From NCBI RefSeq assembly GCF_003144325.1, contig NZ_PENS01000011.1, positions 124,001 to 188,000 on the forward strand: a stretch of 64,000 bases of DNA, given 5' to 3'. Position 1 is the stretch's first letter. Every line of letters starts with the position of its first letter. Shown here one piece after another: positions 9,317 through 18,611 of this stretch. The notes under the pieces were generated by a model. That model was not told the origin of the DNA. It did not search any database and saw only the letters and a program-made list of their open reading frames with translations. The DNA is from Proteus terrae. Its GTDB lineage: Bacteria > Pseudomonadota > Gammaproteobacteria > Enterobacterales > Enterobacteriaceae. The position numbers were made by a program, and so were the translations under genes.

Positions 9317-10315
9317 ATGAAAATCGTTTCCTATAGTACTAAACATTATGATCGTAAGCACATGGAATGGGTCAATCAACATAATGGATACCATTATGAT
9401 ATTGAATATTTCGATTTTAATTTGACAGAACAAACCGCAAAAAATGCCGTTGGTGCTAATGCTGTTTGCATTTTCGTCAATGACGATGCAAATCGAGCGG
9501 TTTTACAAGAGCTTGCTAGCCTTAATATACGCATCCTCGCATTACGCTGCGCAGGATTCAATAACGTCGATTTAGAAGCTGCAGCTGAATTAGGAATAAC
9601 AGTTGTTCGTGTGCCGGCTTATTCACCAGAGGCTATTGCAGAACATGCTGTTGGTATGATGCTATCACTTAATCGTCGTATACACAGAGCTTATCAACGT
9701 ACTCGTGATGCAAACTTCTCATTAGAAGGCCTAACTGGTTTTAATATGCATAATCGTACTGCTGGTATTATTGGTACAGGTAAAATAGGATTAGCAACAT
9801 TGCGCATATTAAAAGGCTTTGGCATGAAATTACTTGCTTATGATCCTTATCCAAATCAAGCAGTACTTGATTTAGGTGCCGAATATGTCGATCTAGCAAC
9901 ACTCTATGCAAATTCTAATGTTATTTCGTTACATTGCCCATTAACCGCAGATAATCATCATCTATTAAATGAAACCGCTTTTTCACAAATGAAAGATGGC
10001 GTGATGATTATTAACACCAGTCGTGGTGCTTTAGTGGATTCTGCTGCTGCTATTAATGCATTAAAACAAGGTAAGATTGGTGCTTTGGGAATGGACGTTT
10101 ATGAGAATGAGCGTGACCTTTTCTTTGAAGATAAATCAAATGATGTTATTCAAGATGATATTTTCCGTCGTCTTTCTTCTTGTCATAATGTGTTATTTAC
10201 AGGACACCAAGCTTTCTTAACGGAAGAAGCATTAATTAGTATTAGCGAAACAACACTGCACAATATTAAAGACGTTGCTTCAGGTAATGAATGCGTTAAT
10301 CAGATCAAAGCTTAA
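9317..10315 (+). CDS. ldhA: D-lactate dehydrogenase (fermentative, NADH-dependent)
   Basis: Cytoplasmic enzyme converting pyruvate to D-lactate with NADH during fermentation. 332 residues from the ATG at 9317, which matches the E. coli start (MKxxxYSTKxYD); the frame is open 17 codons further upstream but that extension has no homology. Visible motifs: RCAGFNNVD, Rossmann GIIGTGKIG, INTSRGALVD with the catalytic Arg region, MDVYENERDLFFEDKSND, and catalytic His in FTGHQAFLT. It diverges from ydbH and is followed by a terminator. Confidence 0.96.
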   Translation: MKIVSYSTKHYDRKHMEWVNQHNGYHYDIEYFDFNLTEQTAKNAVGANAVCIFVNDDANRAVLQELASLNIRILALRCAGFNNVDLEAAAELGITVVRVPAYSPEAIAEHAVGMMLSLNRRIHRAYQRTRDANFSLEGLTGFNMHNRTAGIIGTGKIGLATLRILKGFGMKLLAYDPYPNQAVLDLGAEYVDLATLYANSNVISLHCPLTADNHHLLNETAFSQMKDGVMIINTSRGALVDSAAAINALKQGKIGALGMDVYENERDLFFEDKSNDVIQDDIFRRLSSCHNVLFTGHQAFLTEEALISISETTLHNIKDVASGNECVNQIKA

Positions 10316-10344
10316 TTTTAAGCATTAAGAAGATATGTAACAAA

Positions 10345-10379
10345 AAGCCCTCTTAGCCATAAATTAGCAAAGGGGGCTT
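10345..10379. terminator. Bidirectional terminator between ldhA and the chemoreceptor gene
   Basis: Stem AAGCCCTC / GGGGGCTT (one G-T wobble) with flanking A and T runs, between two convergent genes. Confidence 0.75.
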
Positions 10380-10404
10380 ATTTTATTGATTAGCGATACG
10401 CCAC

Positions 10405-12003
10405 TTATTTTTGTTGAGTATCGATAGCTTCTGCTGATTGCGTTGATTCAAAGCGTGAAAGTGTTTCTTTCTCTTCGTCTACTTTGAATTGTGAAACTAA
10501 TTTAGCTAATTGATGAGCTTCATCATCCATATTCGCTGTGATAGCAGCTGACTCTTCAACCAATGCCGCATTTTGCTGAGTAACAGTATCCATTTCACTA
10601 ACAGCTAATGCGATTTGATTAATCCCCATACTTTGTTCATTTGAAGCAAGGGCAATCTGTTGCATAAAGTCATTCACCTGGTTTATCGTCGTGACGATCT
10701 CTGACATTGAGCGTCCAGCTTGAGCAACTTGCTGAGAGCCAACATGCACTTTATTAACAGAATGTGTGATCAAGTCATTAATCTCTTTCGCAGCTTCCGC
10801 ACTACGACTCGCTAAACTACGCACTTCAGATGCCACAACGGTAAATCCTCTACCTTGCTCACCTGCTCTTGCCGCTTCAACTGCCGCATTCAATGACAAA
10901 ATATTTGTTTGATTGGCAATGCTATTAATAATGTCATTGATGTCTGCAATTTTCTTCGCACTTTCAGAGATTGAAGACATGGTTTCTACCACGCTATCCA
11001 TCACATTTTCGCCATTTTGAGCAGATGCCGTTGCTGTTAGTGCTAATTTGCTTGCTTCACGCGAGTTATCCGCATTTTTCTCAACTGTTGTTTTAATTTG
11101 CTCCATACTGGCAACAGTTTCTTGTAATGCGCTAGCCTGCTCTTCAGTTCGAGATGATAAATCTGTATTTCCTGTCGCGATTTCGCTTGCACTAACACTG
11201 ATAGTATTAACGGCATTTTTCACGGAAGAGATCATATGGCTTAATGAGTTTTTCATTTTATTCATTTCATTGAATAACTGACCAAACTCATTAGTACCGT
11301 GATTATCTACACGCATACTTAAATCGCCTTGGCTCATCTTACTAAAAATATTGATTAATATTTTAATATTGCCAATAAAGGTATGGGAAAACCAACGTAA
11401 TATAATGAAAAATAAGAGAATAACAATAACGCCTGTCGTGATTGATACCAGCATTAAACGTTCTTGAGATGTTTTTGCAATATCGATATAGCTATTTTCG
11501 ATACCATTAGCCACGGCGTAATATTGCATCGTGATATCATTGAGCTCATCCATTTTAACACTGGCAGAGTGTGTTGTTAGCTCACCTCTACGCAATCTCT
11601 CTAGTGCACCAGTGAAAATATCAAGCAATTCATCAAAACGCTTTGTCATTTCATCGGCCAACTCACGCCCTTCTATTGTCAGCTTTTCAGCATCCGCCCA
11701 ACGGTGGATCTCTTCACGCGTTATTTCAATATATTCTGTGGTTTGATGAAAATATTTTGCTGAAGGTTTTTCATTAACCCGTAATTGTCCATCTAACCCA
11801 TTAATATTTGCCCTGATCACGGCCATTTGATATCGCGCTTTGCCCATAAGTAACATTTGCTGGCTTAGGTTATTTGATGAAACGAAATTATTATAAGATC
11901 GAGTGGAAGCATCATAACTAAAATAAATAATGCTCATTATCAACGCAAATAAAATGGCCAGCATGACCTTAACGGTCTTTTCTATACTGATATTTTTAAA
12001 CAT
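10405..12003 (-). CDS. Methyl-accepting chemotaxis protein
   Basis: Transmembrane chemoreceptor of about 532 residues. Order: TM1 near the N terminus ([16 protein letters not shown]), a periplasmic four-helix ligand domain of about 150 residues (Tar/Tsr-like), TM2 ([21 protein letters not shown]), a HAMP domain, then the long signalling helix pair with the kinase-contact tip [20 protein letters not shown]. The C terminus ends ...AEAIDTQQK and lacks the NWETF-type pentapeptide that tethers CheR/CheB, so adaptation probably depends on other receptors. Start chosen at 12003: GGA lies 8 bases upstream, whereas it is only 2 bases from the ATG at 12009. The ligand is unknown. Confidence 0.92.
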   Translation of the reverse strand: MFKNISIEKTVKVMLAILFALIMSIIYFSYDASTRSYNNFVSSNNLSQQMLLMGKARYQMAVIRANINGLDGQLRVNEKPSAKYFHQTTEYIEITREEIHRWADAEKLTIEGRELADEMTKRFDELLDIFTGALERLRRGELTTHSASVKMDELNDITMQYYAVANGIENSYIDIAKTSQERLMLVSITTGVIVILLFFIILRWFSHTFIGNIKILINIFSKMSQGDLSMRVDNHGTNEFGQLFNEMNKMKNSLSHMISSVKNAVNTISVSASEIATGNTDLSSRTEEQASALQETVASMEQIKTTVEKNADNSREASKLALTATASAQNGENVMDSVVETMSSISESAKKIADINDIINSIANQTNILSLNAAVEAARAGEQGRGFTVVASEVRSLASRSAEAAKEINDLITHSVNKVHVGSQQVAQAGRSMSEIVTTINQVNDFMQQIALASNEQSMGINQIALAVSEMDTVTQQNAALVEESAAITANMDDEAHQLAKLVSQFKVDEEKETLSRFESTQSAEAIDTQQK

Positions 12004-12523
12004 GGTCATATTCCATCAAAATATACAGAATTTTTTATCTGTACATTTGTAAGATATCAGAATGCACTCTTTCTCTGACAAAGAGCATATTCCCTGGTGT
12101 AAATAAAATAAGGCTAAAATTTATTCATTAGAATATAAAGGCACGTAGGATCTGCCTTTGTTTATAATGTCGGTAATAATGAGGAAAAACTTTAGAGTCC
12201 AGTGGAAATCATTTTTCATTTATGAAATAAACGATTGTTTTATCCACCTAGATAAAAATTAACTATACAATATCCTGCGATGACGATAATTTTACTCAGA
12301 AAAAGATAATTTATTAATTATTTTTTAGTTTTTGAAATTTTATTCGTGTATTTTTACATTAATATTTAATAGGTATATTCACCTATTAACATTAATTTAT
12401 TTAACTTCAAAGTTAGTTTATAGTGAGTTTTAAAAATAATTTGTTTCCAATAAAAATAAAGCAGTTTCTAAAAACTGCTTTTATTGTTTATTTATTATGA
12501 GTAATTTAGTTTTATTTAGAAAT
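12004..12523. other. Gene-free AT-rich gap upstream of the chemoreceptor gene
   Basis: About 520 bases with no credible ORF. On the minus strand 12035-12042 reads ACAGATAA, partly like a flagellar sigma-28 -10 element (GCCGATAA), but no matching -35 sits at the expected distance. Only the terminator at 12458-12481 is clear. Confidence 0.5.
12458..12484. terminator. Terminator downstream of the NUDIX gene
   Basis: Perfect 10-base stem AAAGCAGTTT / AAACTGCTTT with a 4-base loop. On the minus strand it lies about 40 bases past the NUDIX hydrolase stop. Confidence 0.8.
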
Positions 12524-13000
12524 TTAAATAATTTTTTTTATTAATAGTTTTTCAGTTAGTTCAATAAGTCTTATCACATTTAATGGGGTTTCTAATTTTT
12601 TAACTTCATCCAAAGAAAGCCATTGAAAAGATTTATTTGTTAATTGGCTATTTTTTAACGGTTTACAAAGGTAAATCATATCGATGTGATAATGAAATCC
12701 TTGTTTTTTATCGTGGATGGGTTCTTTTAAAATGGCGAGGGGTTTTACAAGTTCAATAACATCATTGTTATTTAGGTTAAGACTAAATTCAGGTTGATAA
12801 CAAAGACACTCACACAGTAAGCCTGTTTCTTCTTCTATTTCTCTTAATACTGCATCTTGTGGCTCTTCATTTTCTTCTATATGACCACCTGGTGGTAACC
12901 AACAGCCTATTTTAGAATGCAAATGGAGAAGGAATTTGCCTTGCTCATTGAATACAATGCCCGTTGCGGTGAAATGGCTCTTAGGCACTTCTATTGTCAT
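12524..13000 (-). CDS. NUDIX hydrolase
   Basis: 158-residue NUDIX-fold pyrophosphohydrolase. The box is complete: GGHIEENEEPQDAVLREIEEETGL (about residues 38-61) fits GX5EX7REUXEEXGU, so metal-dependent hydrolysis of a nucleoside-diphosphate-linked substrate is expected. The preceding CWLPPG is typical. The substrate cannot be read from sequence. It is 65 bases downstream of the tetR-family gene on the same strand, so it may be co-transcribed with it. Confidence 0.87.
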   Translation of the reverse strand: MTIEVPKSHFTATGIVFNEQGKFLLHLHSKIGCWLPPGGHIEENEEPQDAVLREIEEETGLLCECLCYQPEFSLNLNNNDVIELVKPLAILKEPIHDKKQGFHYHIDMIYLCKPLKNSQLTNKSFQWLSLDEVKKLETPLNVIRLIELTEKLLIKKII

Positions 13001-13065
13001 AATGTTCTGAACCTTTGTTTTGTGTATTTTGATCCAATGTACATCAACCTATCACTATTTTTGTG

Positions 13066-13686
13066 CTATTTATGATTTTTTGCATTTATTGAAGATTGTT
13101 TTATGCCCATTAAAAAATCAGAAAATATCGTTTTAAACTCCTTACAGGCATTTTCAGGTAATGTAGCTTCATTCTTTAAATTAATCGCGATATGCGTGAC
13201 AAATCCATAAATTAAATTTACGACAATATCAGGAGAATAGGTACAAATTTCTTGTTTGTTATAGAGGGTATCTACACATTTTTTAATTCGAGGAATAAGA
13301 ATTTGTGAATCAATTTCATCCCATTCTTTCCAACCTAGAACGGAAATTATTTCTTGTAAGGGAATCAGCTTATCTTTATATTGATAAATATGATCAACAC
13401 AGAAGTTAAAAATAACCTCTAACTCTTGCCACTTATCATCATAGGTAGGAATCTGAACCAGTTTTTCGACGACCTTATCAACCTGAAAAAGGTAGCACTC
13501 TTTTAATAGTGCTTTCTTATTACTAAAGTGGTGATAAAAGGCCCCTTTCGTTACTCTTGCGTGACGTGATATTTCATCAACGGAAACATCACAATAGTTC
13601 TGATTTATAAATAATTCTTGTGCAGCTTCACGTAATGCAGTGCGCGTTTGCTCTGAATTCTCTTGTTGCCGTGATTTTATTTTCAT
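13066..13686 (-). CDS. TetR/AcrR-family transcriptional repressor
   Basis: 206-residue regulator. The N-terminal HTH is clear (ALREAAQELF...SVDEISRHARVTKGAFYHHFSNKKALL), followed by an all-helical ligand domain. The start is set at ATG 13686: the longer frame to 13710 would run through the palindrome ACATAC-N5-GTATGT (13702-13718), which is better explained as its operator. The gene is divergent from a Rob-like AraC activator with only 90 bases between starts, an arrangement reminiscent of ramR/ramA. It plausibly controls itself and that activator; the inducer is unknown. Confidence 0.87.
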   Translation of the reverse strand: MKIKSRQQENSEQTRTALREAAQELFINQNYCDVSVDEISRHARVTKGAFYHHFSNKKALLKECYLFQVDKVVEKLVQIPTYDDKWQELEVIFNFCVDHIYQYKDKLIPLQEIISVLGWKEWDEIDSQILIPRIKKCVDTLYNKQEICTYSPDIVVNLIYGFVTHIAINLKNEATLPENACKEFKTIFSDFLMGIKQSSINAKNHK

Positions 13687-13701
13687 GATAAAACCCTTAA
13701 A

Positions 13702-13718
13702 ACATACCATAAGTATGT
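13702..13718. promoter_or_regulatory. Operator-like palindrome between the tetR-family and araC-family genes
   Basis: Inverted repeat ACATAC-CATAA-GTATGT, resembling the ACATACA/TGTATGT half-sites of AcrR-type repressors. It sits 16 bases from the repressor start and about 60 from the activator start, so one bound dimer could shut both promoters. Confidence 0.6.
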
Positions 13719-13776
13719 AATAATATATGGGTATCAGTTTCGTGTAAACTGAACAAAATATTTTCAGGAAATTATC

Positions 13777-14691
13777 ATGTCATCTCAGTACAATGGGCTT
13801 ATCCCCTCAAATACCTTATCCACTTTTAATATAGAAATTATCAAAGAACTCCTTCTCTGGATTGAGGTGAATCTGGAAAAACCGTTGCTACTTGATGATG
13901 TTGCGATCCGTTCTGGTTATACCAAATGGCATTTACAACGCGTGTTTAAACAAGCAACAGGATTAACACTTGCTTCGTATATTCGAGGAAGACGTTTAAC
14001 AAAAGCGGCAACCGAATTACGATTAACTAAATTGCCTATTCTGACTGTAGCATTACGTTATCAGTTCGATTCCCAGCAATCATTTACGCGTCGTTTTAAA
14101 GCGACCTTTGGTGTAACACCCACAGAATATCGTAAACTAGATAATCTTTGTGGTGATAACTTTCAGCCACCAATCAATTTTGATGTTGTTGATTTGCCTA
14201 TTCCTAAAATTATGGATTTACCTGAAAGTTATGTTTATGGGATGCAATATCAGTATTTTTGCTCTATCGAAGATATAGGTAAATTACACGAAGATATTCG
14301 TCACCAATTTTGGAATGATTTTTTACTGTATACGGATAAAAACTTTACAGAAAGTACTGTGCTTATCTCATACCAACCGAACACATTGCGTAAAAATAAA
14401 ATCCAGATTGATTATGAAATTGGGTTAAATAGCTTAGATCATTTTACAAAAACCAGTGGTTTTAGAAAAAGAGTGATTGAGGCAGGACGTTATGTCAGAT
14501 TCCAATTTAAGGGAACTCTAGAAGAATATAAACAGTTTGCGATGAAAATTTATTTTTATACCCTTCCCGCATTAGGTTTATGTCGTCGTTTAGGTGCTGA
14601 TATTGAAAGATATGTCAGTATAGAAACTGATGTTGATTTAATGGAATTGCCAAAAACCTTAGAGATTGATTATTTCGTTCCTATTCATTAA
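13777..14691 (+). CDS. Rob-like AraC/XylS-family transcriptional activator
   Basis: 304-residue regulator with the same architecture as E. coli Rob: an N-terminal MarA/SoxS/Rob-type double HTH (LLLDDVAIRSGYTKWHLQRVFKQATG and LPILTVALRYQFDSQQSFTRRFKATFGVTPTEYR, residues ~35-120) and a C-terminal GyrI-like effector domain (~150-304, including GRYVRFQFKG and DIERYVSIE). Proteins of this class switch on efflux pumps and redox or solvent tolerance genes. Here the gene faces a TetR repressor, unlike E. coli rob, so control may resemble RamR-RamA. The Shine-Dalgarno AGGAA precedes the ATG. It is not the short PqrA-type protein. Confidence 0.87.
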   Translation: MSSQYNGLIPSNTLSTFNIEIIKELLLWIEVNLEKPLLLDDVAIRSGYTKWHLQRVFKQATGLTLASYIRGRRLTKAATELRLTKLPILTVALRYQFDSQQSFTRRFKATFGVTPTEYRKLDNLCGDNFQPPINFDVVDLPIPKIMDLPESYVYGMQYQYFCSIEDIGKLHEDIRHQFWNDFLLYTDKNFTESTVLISYQPNTLRKNKIQIDYEIGLNSLDHFTKTSGFRKRVIEAGRYVRFQFKGTLEEYKQFAMKIYFYTLPALGLCRRLGADIERYVSIETDVDLMELPKTLEIDYFVPIH

Positions 14692-14701
14692 AGATCTCCA
14701 G

Positions 14702-14723
14702 ATAGCCTGAATTTTCAGGCTAT
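14702..14723 (+). terminator. Hairpin after the Rob-like gene (likely terminator)
   Basis: Perfect 9-base stem ATAGCCTGA / TCAGGCTAT with a 4-base loop, 10 bases past the stop. The tail is AT-rich but not a pure T run. Confidence 0.65.
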
Positions 14724-14872
14724 TATATTAAGAGTGGATTAATTTTATAGAGACTATCTGTGCGATAAATTTTACATCACTTGTTTCTATACAATAATTC
14801 ACTAAATTAGCTGTTTACTTATTATTAAAATAAAATTTTTTATTGCACCCCTACAAAAACAAACAGGCGATC

Positions 14873-15805
14873 ATGCGCACTTCACTTCTATTTTTACTCT
14901 CTACTTTTTTGCTTCCTTCGTTTGCTAGTTATGCAGAAATATCGACACATTCACTCTCACGTAAAGATGGCAGTGAAATTAGCTATTACTTGGATAAACG
15001 AGCTGAAAAAAATCAAACTCTATTGGTGTTAATGCAAGGCTCTGACTGTAACAGCATTAAAAATAATACATTTACTCAAGAAATCTTCGGTCAGTGGTTA
15101 CCCAATAGTGATGTTTTAATGGTAGAAAAATACGGTATTACCGCTCAATTACCTTATTTTCAATATGATGGTGAACGTGTTGATTGCCCTAAAAGCTATA
15201 AGCTTCATGATAATCCTAAACAGCGAACTGAAGATTATGAAGCAGTGTTAGATAAATTATCGTCACAGTATCCGAATATTATTTTAATTGGTGGAAGTGA
15301 AGGTGCCACGATGGTGCATTTAGTGGTAGCTAAACGCAATGATATAAAAGCGGCTATTGCGCTAAATGGTGGGGGGCGTTTTTTTCTTGATGATGTTCTT
15401 TATAATATCCGTCTTACCACACCTAAAGAACACATTAAAGATGCGCTAAATGGCTTTCAGCAATTTGCTGATGCAATAAAAAATAATCAAATAGATGATG
15501 AGCAATTTGTCAGTGAACATAGTAAATCATGGTGGCAACAATATTTTGCTATTGATTTACTTAATGTTATTAAAAGTAATCAACATACTCCTATCTTAAT
15601 TATTCAGACACTTAATGACTCGAATGTAAATGTCGATGCATTTAACCAATTAAGCCAAGATATCAACCAACCTAATGTGAAGTTTATTAAATACGATAAG
15701 TTAGATCATGGGTTTTATAATGAACAAGGCGAGCGTTTAACGAGTGAAATAATCAATGATATAAAGCATTGGTACTCTCAATATGAAAAACAATCCAAAG
15801 AGTGA
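14873..15805 (+). CDS. Exported alpha/beta hydrolase
   Basis: 310-residue protein with a signal peptide (MRTSLLFLLSTFLLPSFASYA), so it probably works in the periplasm or outside the cell. It shows an oxyanion-loop-like VLMQGSDCNS, a nucleophile elbow GGSEGA (GxSxG), a likely acidic residue near TLNDSNVNVDAF, and the catalytic His in LDHGFYNE: a complete Ser-Asp-His set. The frame could start at a TTG 30 bases earlier, but the ATG at 14873 begins the signal peptide. Its last 23 bases overlap the start of an EamA transporter remnant. The substrate is unknown. Confidence 0.8.
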   Translation: MRTSLLFLLSTFLLPSFASYAEISTHSLSRKDGSEISYYLDKRAEKNQTLLVLMQGSDCNSIKNNTFTQEIFGQWLPNSDVLMVEKYGITAQLPYFQYDGERVDCPKSYKLHDNPKQRTEDYEAVLDKLSSQYPNIILIGGSEGATMVHLVVAKRNDIKAAIALNGGGRFFLDDVLYNIRLTTPKEHIKDALNGFQQFADAIKNNQIDDEQFVSEHSKSWWQQYFAIDLLNVIKSNQHTPILIIQTLNDSNVNVDAFNQLSQDINQPNVKFIKYDKLDHGFYNEQGERLTSEIINDIKHWYSQYEKQSKE

Positions 15806-16071
15806 TTTAACGGCTTATTTATTACTAGCCTTAGTCTCTATCGTTTGGGGTGGGACTTTTATTGCGAGGCGAGTTATCTCACCTGAAATTGATGGTTTAT
15901 TACTTGCTACATTACGCTTTGTTATCGCGACTATCTGCCTGCTCTTTATTTTATTCTTAACAAAATTCAATTTGGTATTTTTTTAGGCAATCGAGAAAAA
16001 TAAATTTATCTTTTTTATTGGCTAACATTCTTATTATCCTATACTTAAATAGTAACAAAATTGCTTACTAA
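15783..16071 (+). pseudogene. Remnant of an EamA/DMT-family transporter
   Basis: Starts well: 67 residues with two hydrophobic helices (AYLLLALVSIVWGGTFIARR, LLATLRFVIATICLLFILFL), typical of the first ~70 residues of a ~300-residue drug/metabolite transporter. The frame then breaks at a run of seven T (15978-15984). Dropping one T restores about 28 hydrophobic residues before a stop at 16069. The remaining ~200 residues are absent. Likely a decayed gene, although one T-tract slip alone would not explain the missing part. Confidence 0.7.
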
Positions 16072-16147
16072 CTGATTTAAAGCAGGATCTTTATATCGTT
16101 AATTCTATATAATGGTAATTATTCTCTCTTTTAAGTTTGGGATAAGA

Positions 16148-16798
16148 ATGGAAAGCACGACTGCACTTTTACGTCTTGATAAAATAGGTTATCGGGTCGA
16201 TAACAAAACTATCCTTGATAACATCAATTTTGAACTTCAACCTTCTGAATTTAAACTTATCACAGGCCCTTCAGGTTGTGGTAAAAGTACCTTACTCAAG
16301 ATTGTCGCTTCTCTACTATCACCTACCAGTGGTTCACTTTTCTTTGAAGATAAAGACTATTTAACGTTTTCACCCGAAGAATATCGCCAACAGGTTTCTT
16401 ATTGTACTCAAACACCGATGTTATTTGGTGAGACTGTTTACGATAACCTTAAATTTCCTTATTTCTTACGAAAACTTTCGGTGGATGATAAGAAACTTGC
16501 GCATGATTTGGATTATTTTTGTTTACCTGCATCCATTATGAAAAAAGGAATTAATGAACTTTCGGGAGGAGAAAAACAACGTATTTCACTGATAAGAAAT
16601 CTGCAATTTATGCCAAAAATCTTATTACTTGATGAGATAACAAGTGCATTAGATGAAGATAATAAAACAAAAGTGAATGATGTTATTCACCACTACGTTA
16701 AAGATCAAAATCTCGCCGTATTATGGGTCACTCACGATCAAAATGAAATAAAACATGCTGATGATGTGATCTTATTACCTTCTCACAATGATGCCTGA
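16148..16798 (+). CDS. fetA: Iron export ABC transporter ATP-binding subunit FetA (YbbL)
   Basis: ATPase partner of FetB; in E. coli FetAB exports iron and raises resistance to peroxide. 216 residues: Walker A GPSGCGKST, Q-loop YCTQTPMLFG, signature LSGGEKQRISLIRNLQFMPK, Walker B LLLDEITSALDE, H-switch WVTHD. The segment around the signature is almost identical to E. coli YbbL. The start is set at ATG 16148 (MESTTALLRLD), matching the family; 12 upstream codons in the open frame have no counterpart. fetB follows after 32 bases. Confidence 0.93.
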   Translation: MESTTALLRLDKIGYRVDNKTILDNINFELQPSEFKLITGPSGCGKSTLLKIVASLLSPTSGSLFFEDKDYLTFSPEEYRQQVSYCTQTPMLFGETVYDNLKFPYFLRKLSVDDKKLAHDLDYFCLPASIMKKGINELSGGEKQRISLIRNLQFMPKILLLDEITSALDEDNKTKVNDVIHHYVKDQNLAVLWVTHDQNEIKHADDVILLPSHNDA

Positions 16799-16830
16799 TT
16801 TTTTATTTCTTTATCAGTCACCCTTTTGTT

Positions 16831-17622
16831 ATGAGCGAACATAATATTATGAACGAACATACGATAAGCAATGAATCTCTGATTTTCTCGCTTTTATTAG
16901 TTCTCGTGGCTATTTTTATTAGTCGCAAAGAAAAGCTAGCTTTAGAAAAAGATATCATTTGGAGTACAGCAAGAGCCATTGTTCAACTGTTAATTGTTGG
17001 CTATGTCTTGACCTATATTTTCCATGTTGACCATTTTATTCTTACTTTCTTAATGGTGTTATTTATCTGCTATAACGCAGCCCATAACGCCAAAAAGCGG
17101 AGCAAATACGTCAAAGATATCTTTCTGATCTCTTTTACTGCTATTACAACTGGGGCATTATTAACTTTAACTATTTTATTGCTCACCAGTTCCATTGCTT
17201 TTACACCCATTCAAATCATTCCTATTACGGGGATGATTGCGGGTAATGCAATGATAGCAACGGGACTTTGTTATAATAATTTAGGTCAACGTTTTCAAAA
17301 TCAGCAGCAACAATTGCAAGAGATGTTAAGCCTTGGTGCAACACCTAAATTAGCCTCAATGAGTATTATTCGAGATAGCATTAAATCTTCATTAATACCA
17401 ACTATTGATGCCGCAAAGACTGTCGGTATTGTGAGTTTGCCGGGTATGATGTCAGGGCTTATATTTGCCGGTGTTGATCCATTACAAGCTGTTAAATATC
17501 AAATTATGGTGACTTTTATGTTGATGGCAACAGCCAGTATTTCAACTATTATTGCTTGCTATTTAACCTACACGAAGTTTTTTAATCAGCGCCACCAGCT
17601 TATTAATTTTGAAAACCGCTAA
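16831..17622 (+). CDS. fetB: Iron export ABC transporter permease FetB (YbbM)
   Basis: Inner-membrane permease of the FetAB iron exporter, 263 residues with about seven hydrophobic segments. Conserved family stretches: EKLALEKDIIWSTARAIVQL, IAGNAMIATGLCYNNLGQR, LGATPKLASMSIIRDSIKSSLIPTIDAAKTVGIVSLPGMMSGLIFAG. An ATG at 16849 would match the E. coli N terminus (MNxHxIxNESL) and is an equally good start. The operon ends in a strong terminator. Confidence 0.93.
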   Translation: MSEHNIMNEHTISNESLIFSLLLVLVAIFISRKEKLALEKDIIWSTARAIVQLLIVGYVLTYIFHVDHFILTFLMVLFICYNAAHNAKKRSKYVKDIFLISFTAITTGALLTLTILLLTSSIAFTPIQIIPITGMIAGNAMIATGLCYNNLGQRFQNQQQQLQEMLSLGATPKLASMSIIRDSIKSSLIPTIDAAKTVGIVSLPGMMSGLIFAGVDPLQAVKYQIMVTFMLMATASISTIIACYLTYTKFFNQRHQLINFENR

Positions 17623-17646
17623 ATATAGCTATTTAGTAATATTACA

Positions 17647-17676
17647 AAAGGTCACTTTATTAAGTGACCTTTTTTA
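17647..17676. terminator. Terminator of fetAB (also faces nucA)
   Basis: Perfect 11-base stem AAAGGTCACTT / AAGTGACCTTT with a TATT loop, then more T. It lies between convergent fetB and the nuclease gene. Confidence 0.9.
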
Positions 17677-17704
17677 TTACTTACTGAGAAGTCGGTTTAA
17701 AAGC

Positions 17705-18559
17705 TTATTTTAATACCGTACATCCCATTTTTTTGACTAACTCACCTGCTTGAGATTTCACACCTTGAGCACTTTCTGGTAACTGACTCCAAAGTGTTAA
17801 ACCGGTACGAGCTTCCACTTCTGCTGCCGTTACTTGGAATTCACAGAAATTTGCTTTTTTCGGTGTTTGTTGATCCATAATAAATGCCGCATAAGAGGAG
17901 TTTTCTGGTGAATCATTTAGAAAAACCACTTTAAAATAAGCACTTGGAATTGTGTGATCTTTATCTGTACTTGGCAACTTACCCATATCTCTTTCGTAGA
18001 TAGGCCCTGTAACAGTAAAGACTTTGTGACCTTCTTTTGCCAAATTACGCTCTTGATCTTCTAGTCGTACCCAAGCACCTTGGTTTAAGTCTGCTTTTTG
18101 CGGTGTAATATTAGAAAGATAGTTAAGCGCATTCCAGCCTGGTAACGCAGCCAATGAAGCTAGAGGAGCTTGATGACCACGGTCAACTTTTAATGTGGCA
18201 TTAGCGTTTTTGTAATCCGCTGGCGATAAGGTTTCATCATTACCTAAAGCCGGATCTTTTTTCCAGTTACGTGCTTTACCACTACCAATGCTGTCTTTAG
18301 TCACTAAATAAGCAACCCAGTCTGCAAACTTGCTCTCACTATTATTATTTAATGTGTAAACATCGCGTTGAATAGTGGTTTCACTGCCTCCTAATGGACA
18401 ACCAATACCACAATTTTCATCGTTCATTGCACGCATTGAAGTATCACGAGCAACAACAGATGATTGAGTTTCAAGTTCAGGCACAACCATCATTTCTGAA
18501 TTAGCATAGCTGGTTGAAACCATAAGCAGTGATAAAACAATTGGAGTAATACGTTTCAT
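17705..18559 (-). CDS. nucA: Secreted DNA/RNA non-specific endonuclease (Serratia NucA type)
   Basis: Extracellular sugar-non-specific nuclease of 284 residues with a signal peptide (MKRITPIVLSLLMVSTSYA). The DRGH active site is intact (DRGHQAPL, residues 126-133, His129 as general base), followed by NYLSNITPQKADLNQGAW with the Mg-binding Asn. Cysteines at NCGIGCP (residues 50 and 54) and two more near the C terminus match the disulfide pairs of the Serratia enzyme. It scavenges nucleic acid and can loosen DNA in biofilms. Its 5' leader holds two hairpins, the second terminator-like, only about 30 bases before the ATG. Confidence 0.93.
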   Translation of the reverse strand: MKRITPIVLSLLMVSTSYANSEMMVVPELETQSSVVARDTSMRAMNDENCGIGCPLGGSETTIQRDVYTLNNNSESKFADWVAYLVTKDSIGSGKARNWKKDPALGNDETLSPADYKNANATLKVDRGHQAPLASLAALPGWNALNYLSNITPQKADLNQGAWVRLEDQERNLAKEGHKVFTVTGPIYERDMGKLPSTDKDHTIPSAYFKVVFLNDSPENSSYAAFIMDQQTPKKANFCEFQVTAAEVEARTGLTLWSQLPESAQGVKSQAGELVKKMGCTVLK

Positions 18560-18590
18560 ATAAAATTCCTTTTTATAAAATAAAGAAACA

Positions 18591-18611
18591 AAAAAACTCG
18601 CCGCAGCGAGT
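18591..18611 (-). terminator. Terminator-like hairpin in the nucA leader
   Basis: On the minus strand the stem ACTCGC-TGCG-GCGAGT is followed directly by a run of T; the stem extends by a G-T and two A-T pairs. It ends about 30 bases before the nucA start, leaving almost no room for a promoter between them. Confidence 0.75.

Noticed and set aside
12030-12061. Flagellar sigma-28 promoter for the chemoreceptor
   Set aside because: The -10-like ACAGATAA has no TAAA-type -35 at about 15 bases; support too weak.
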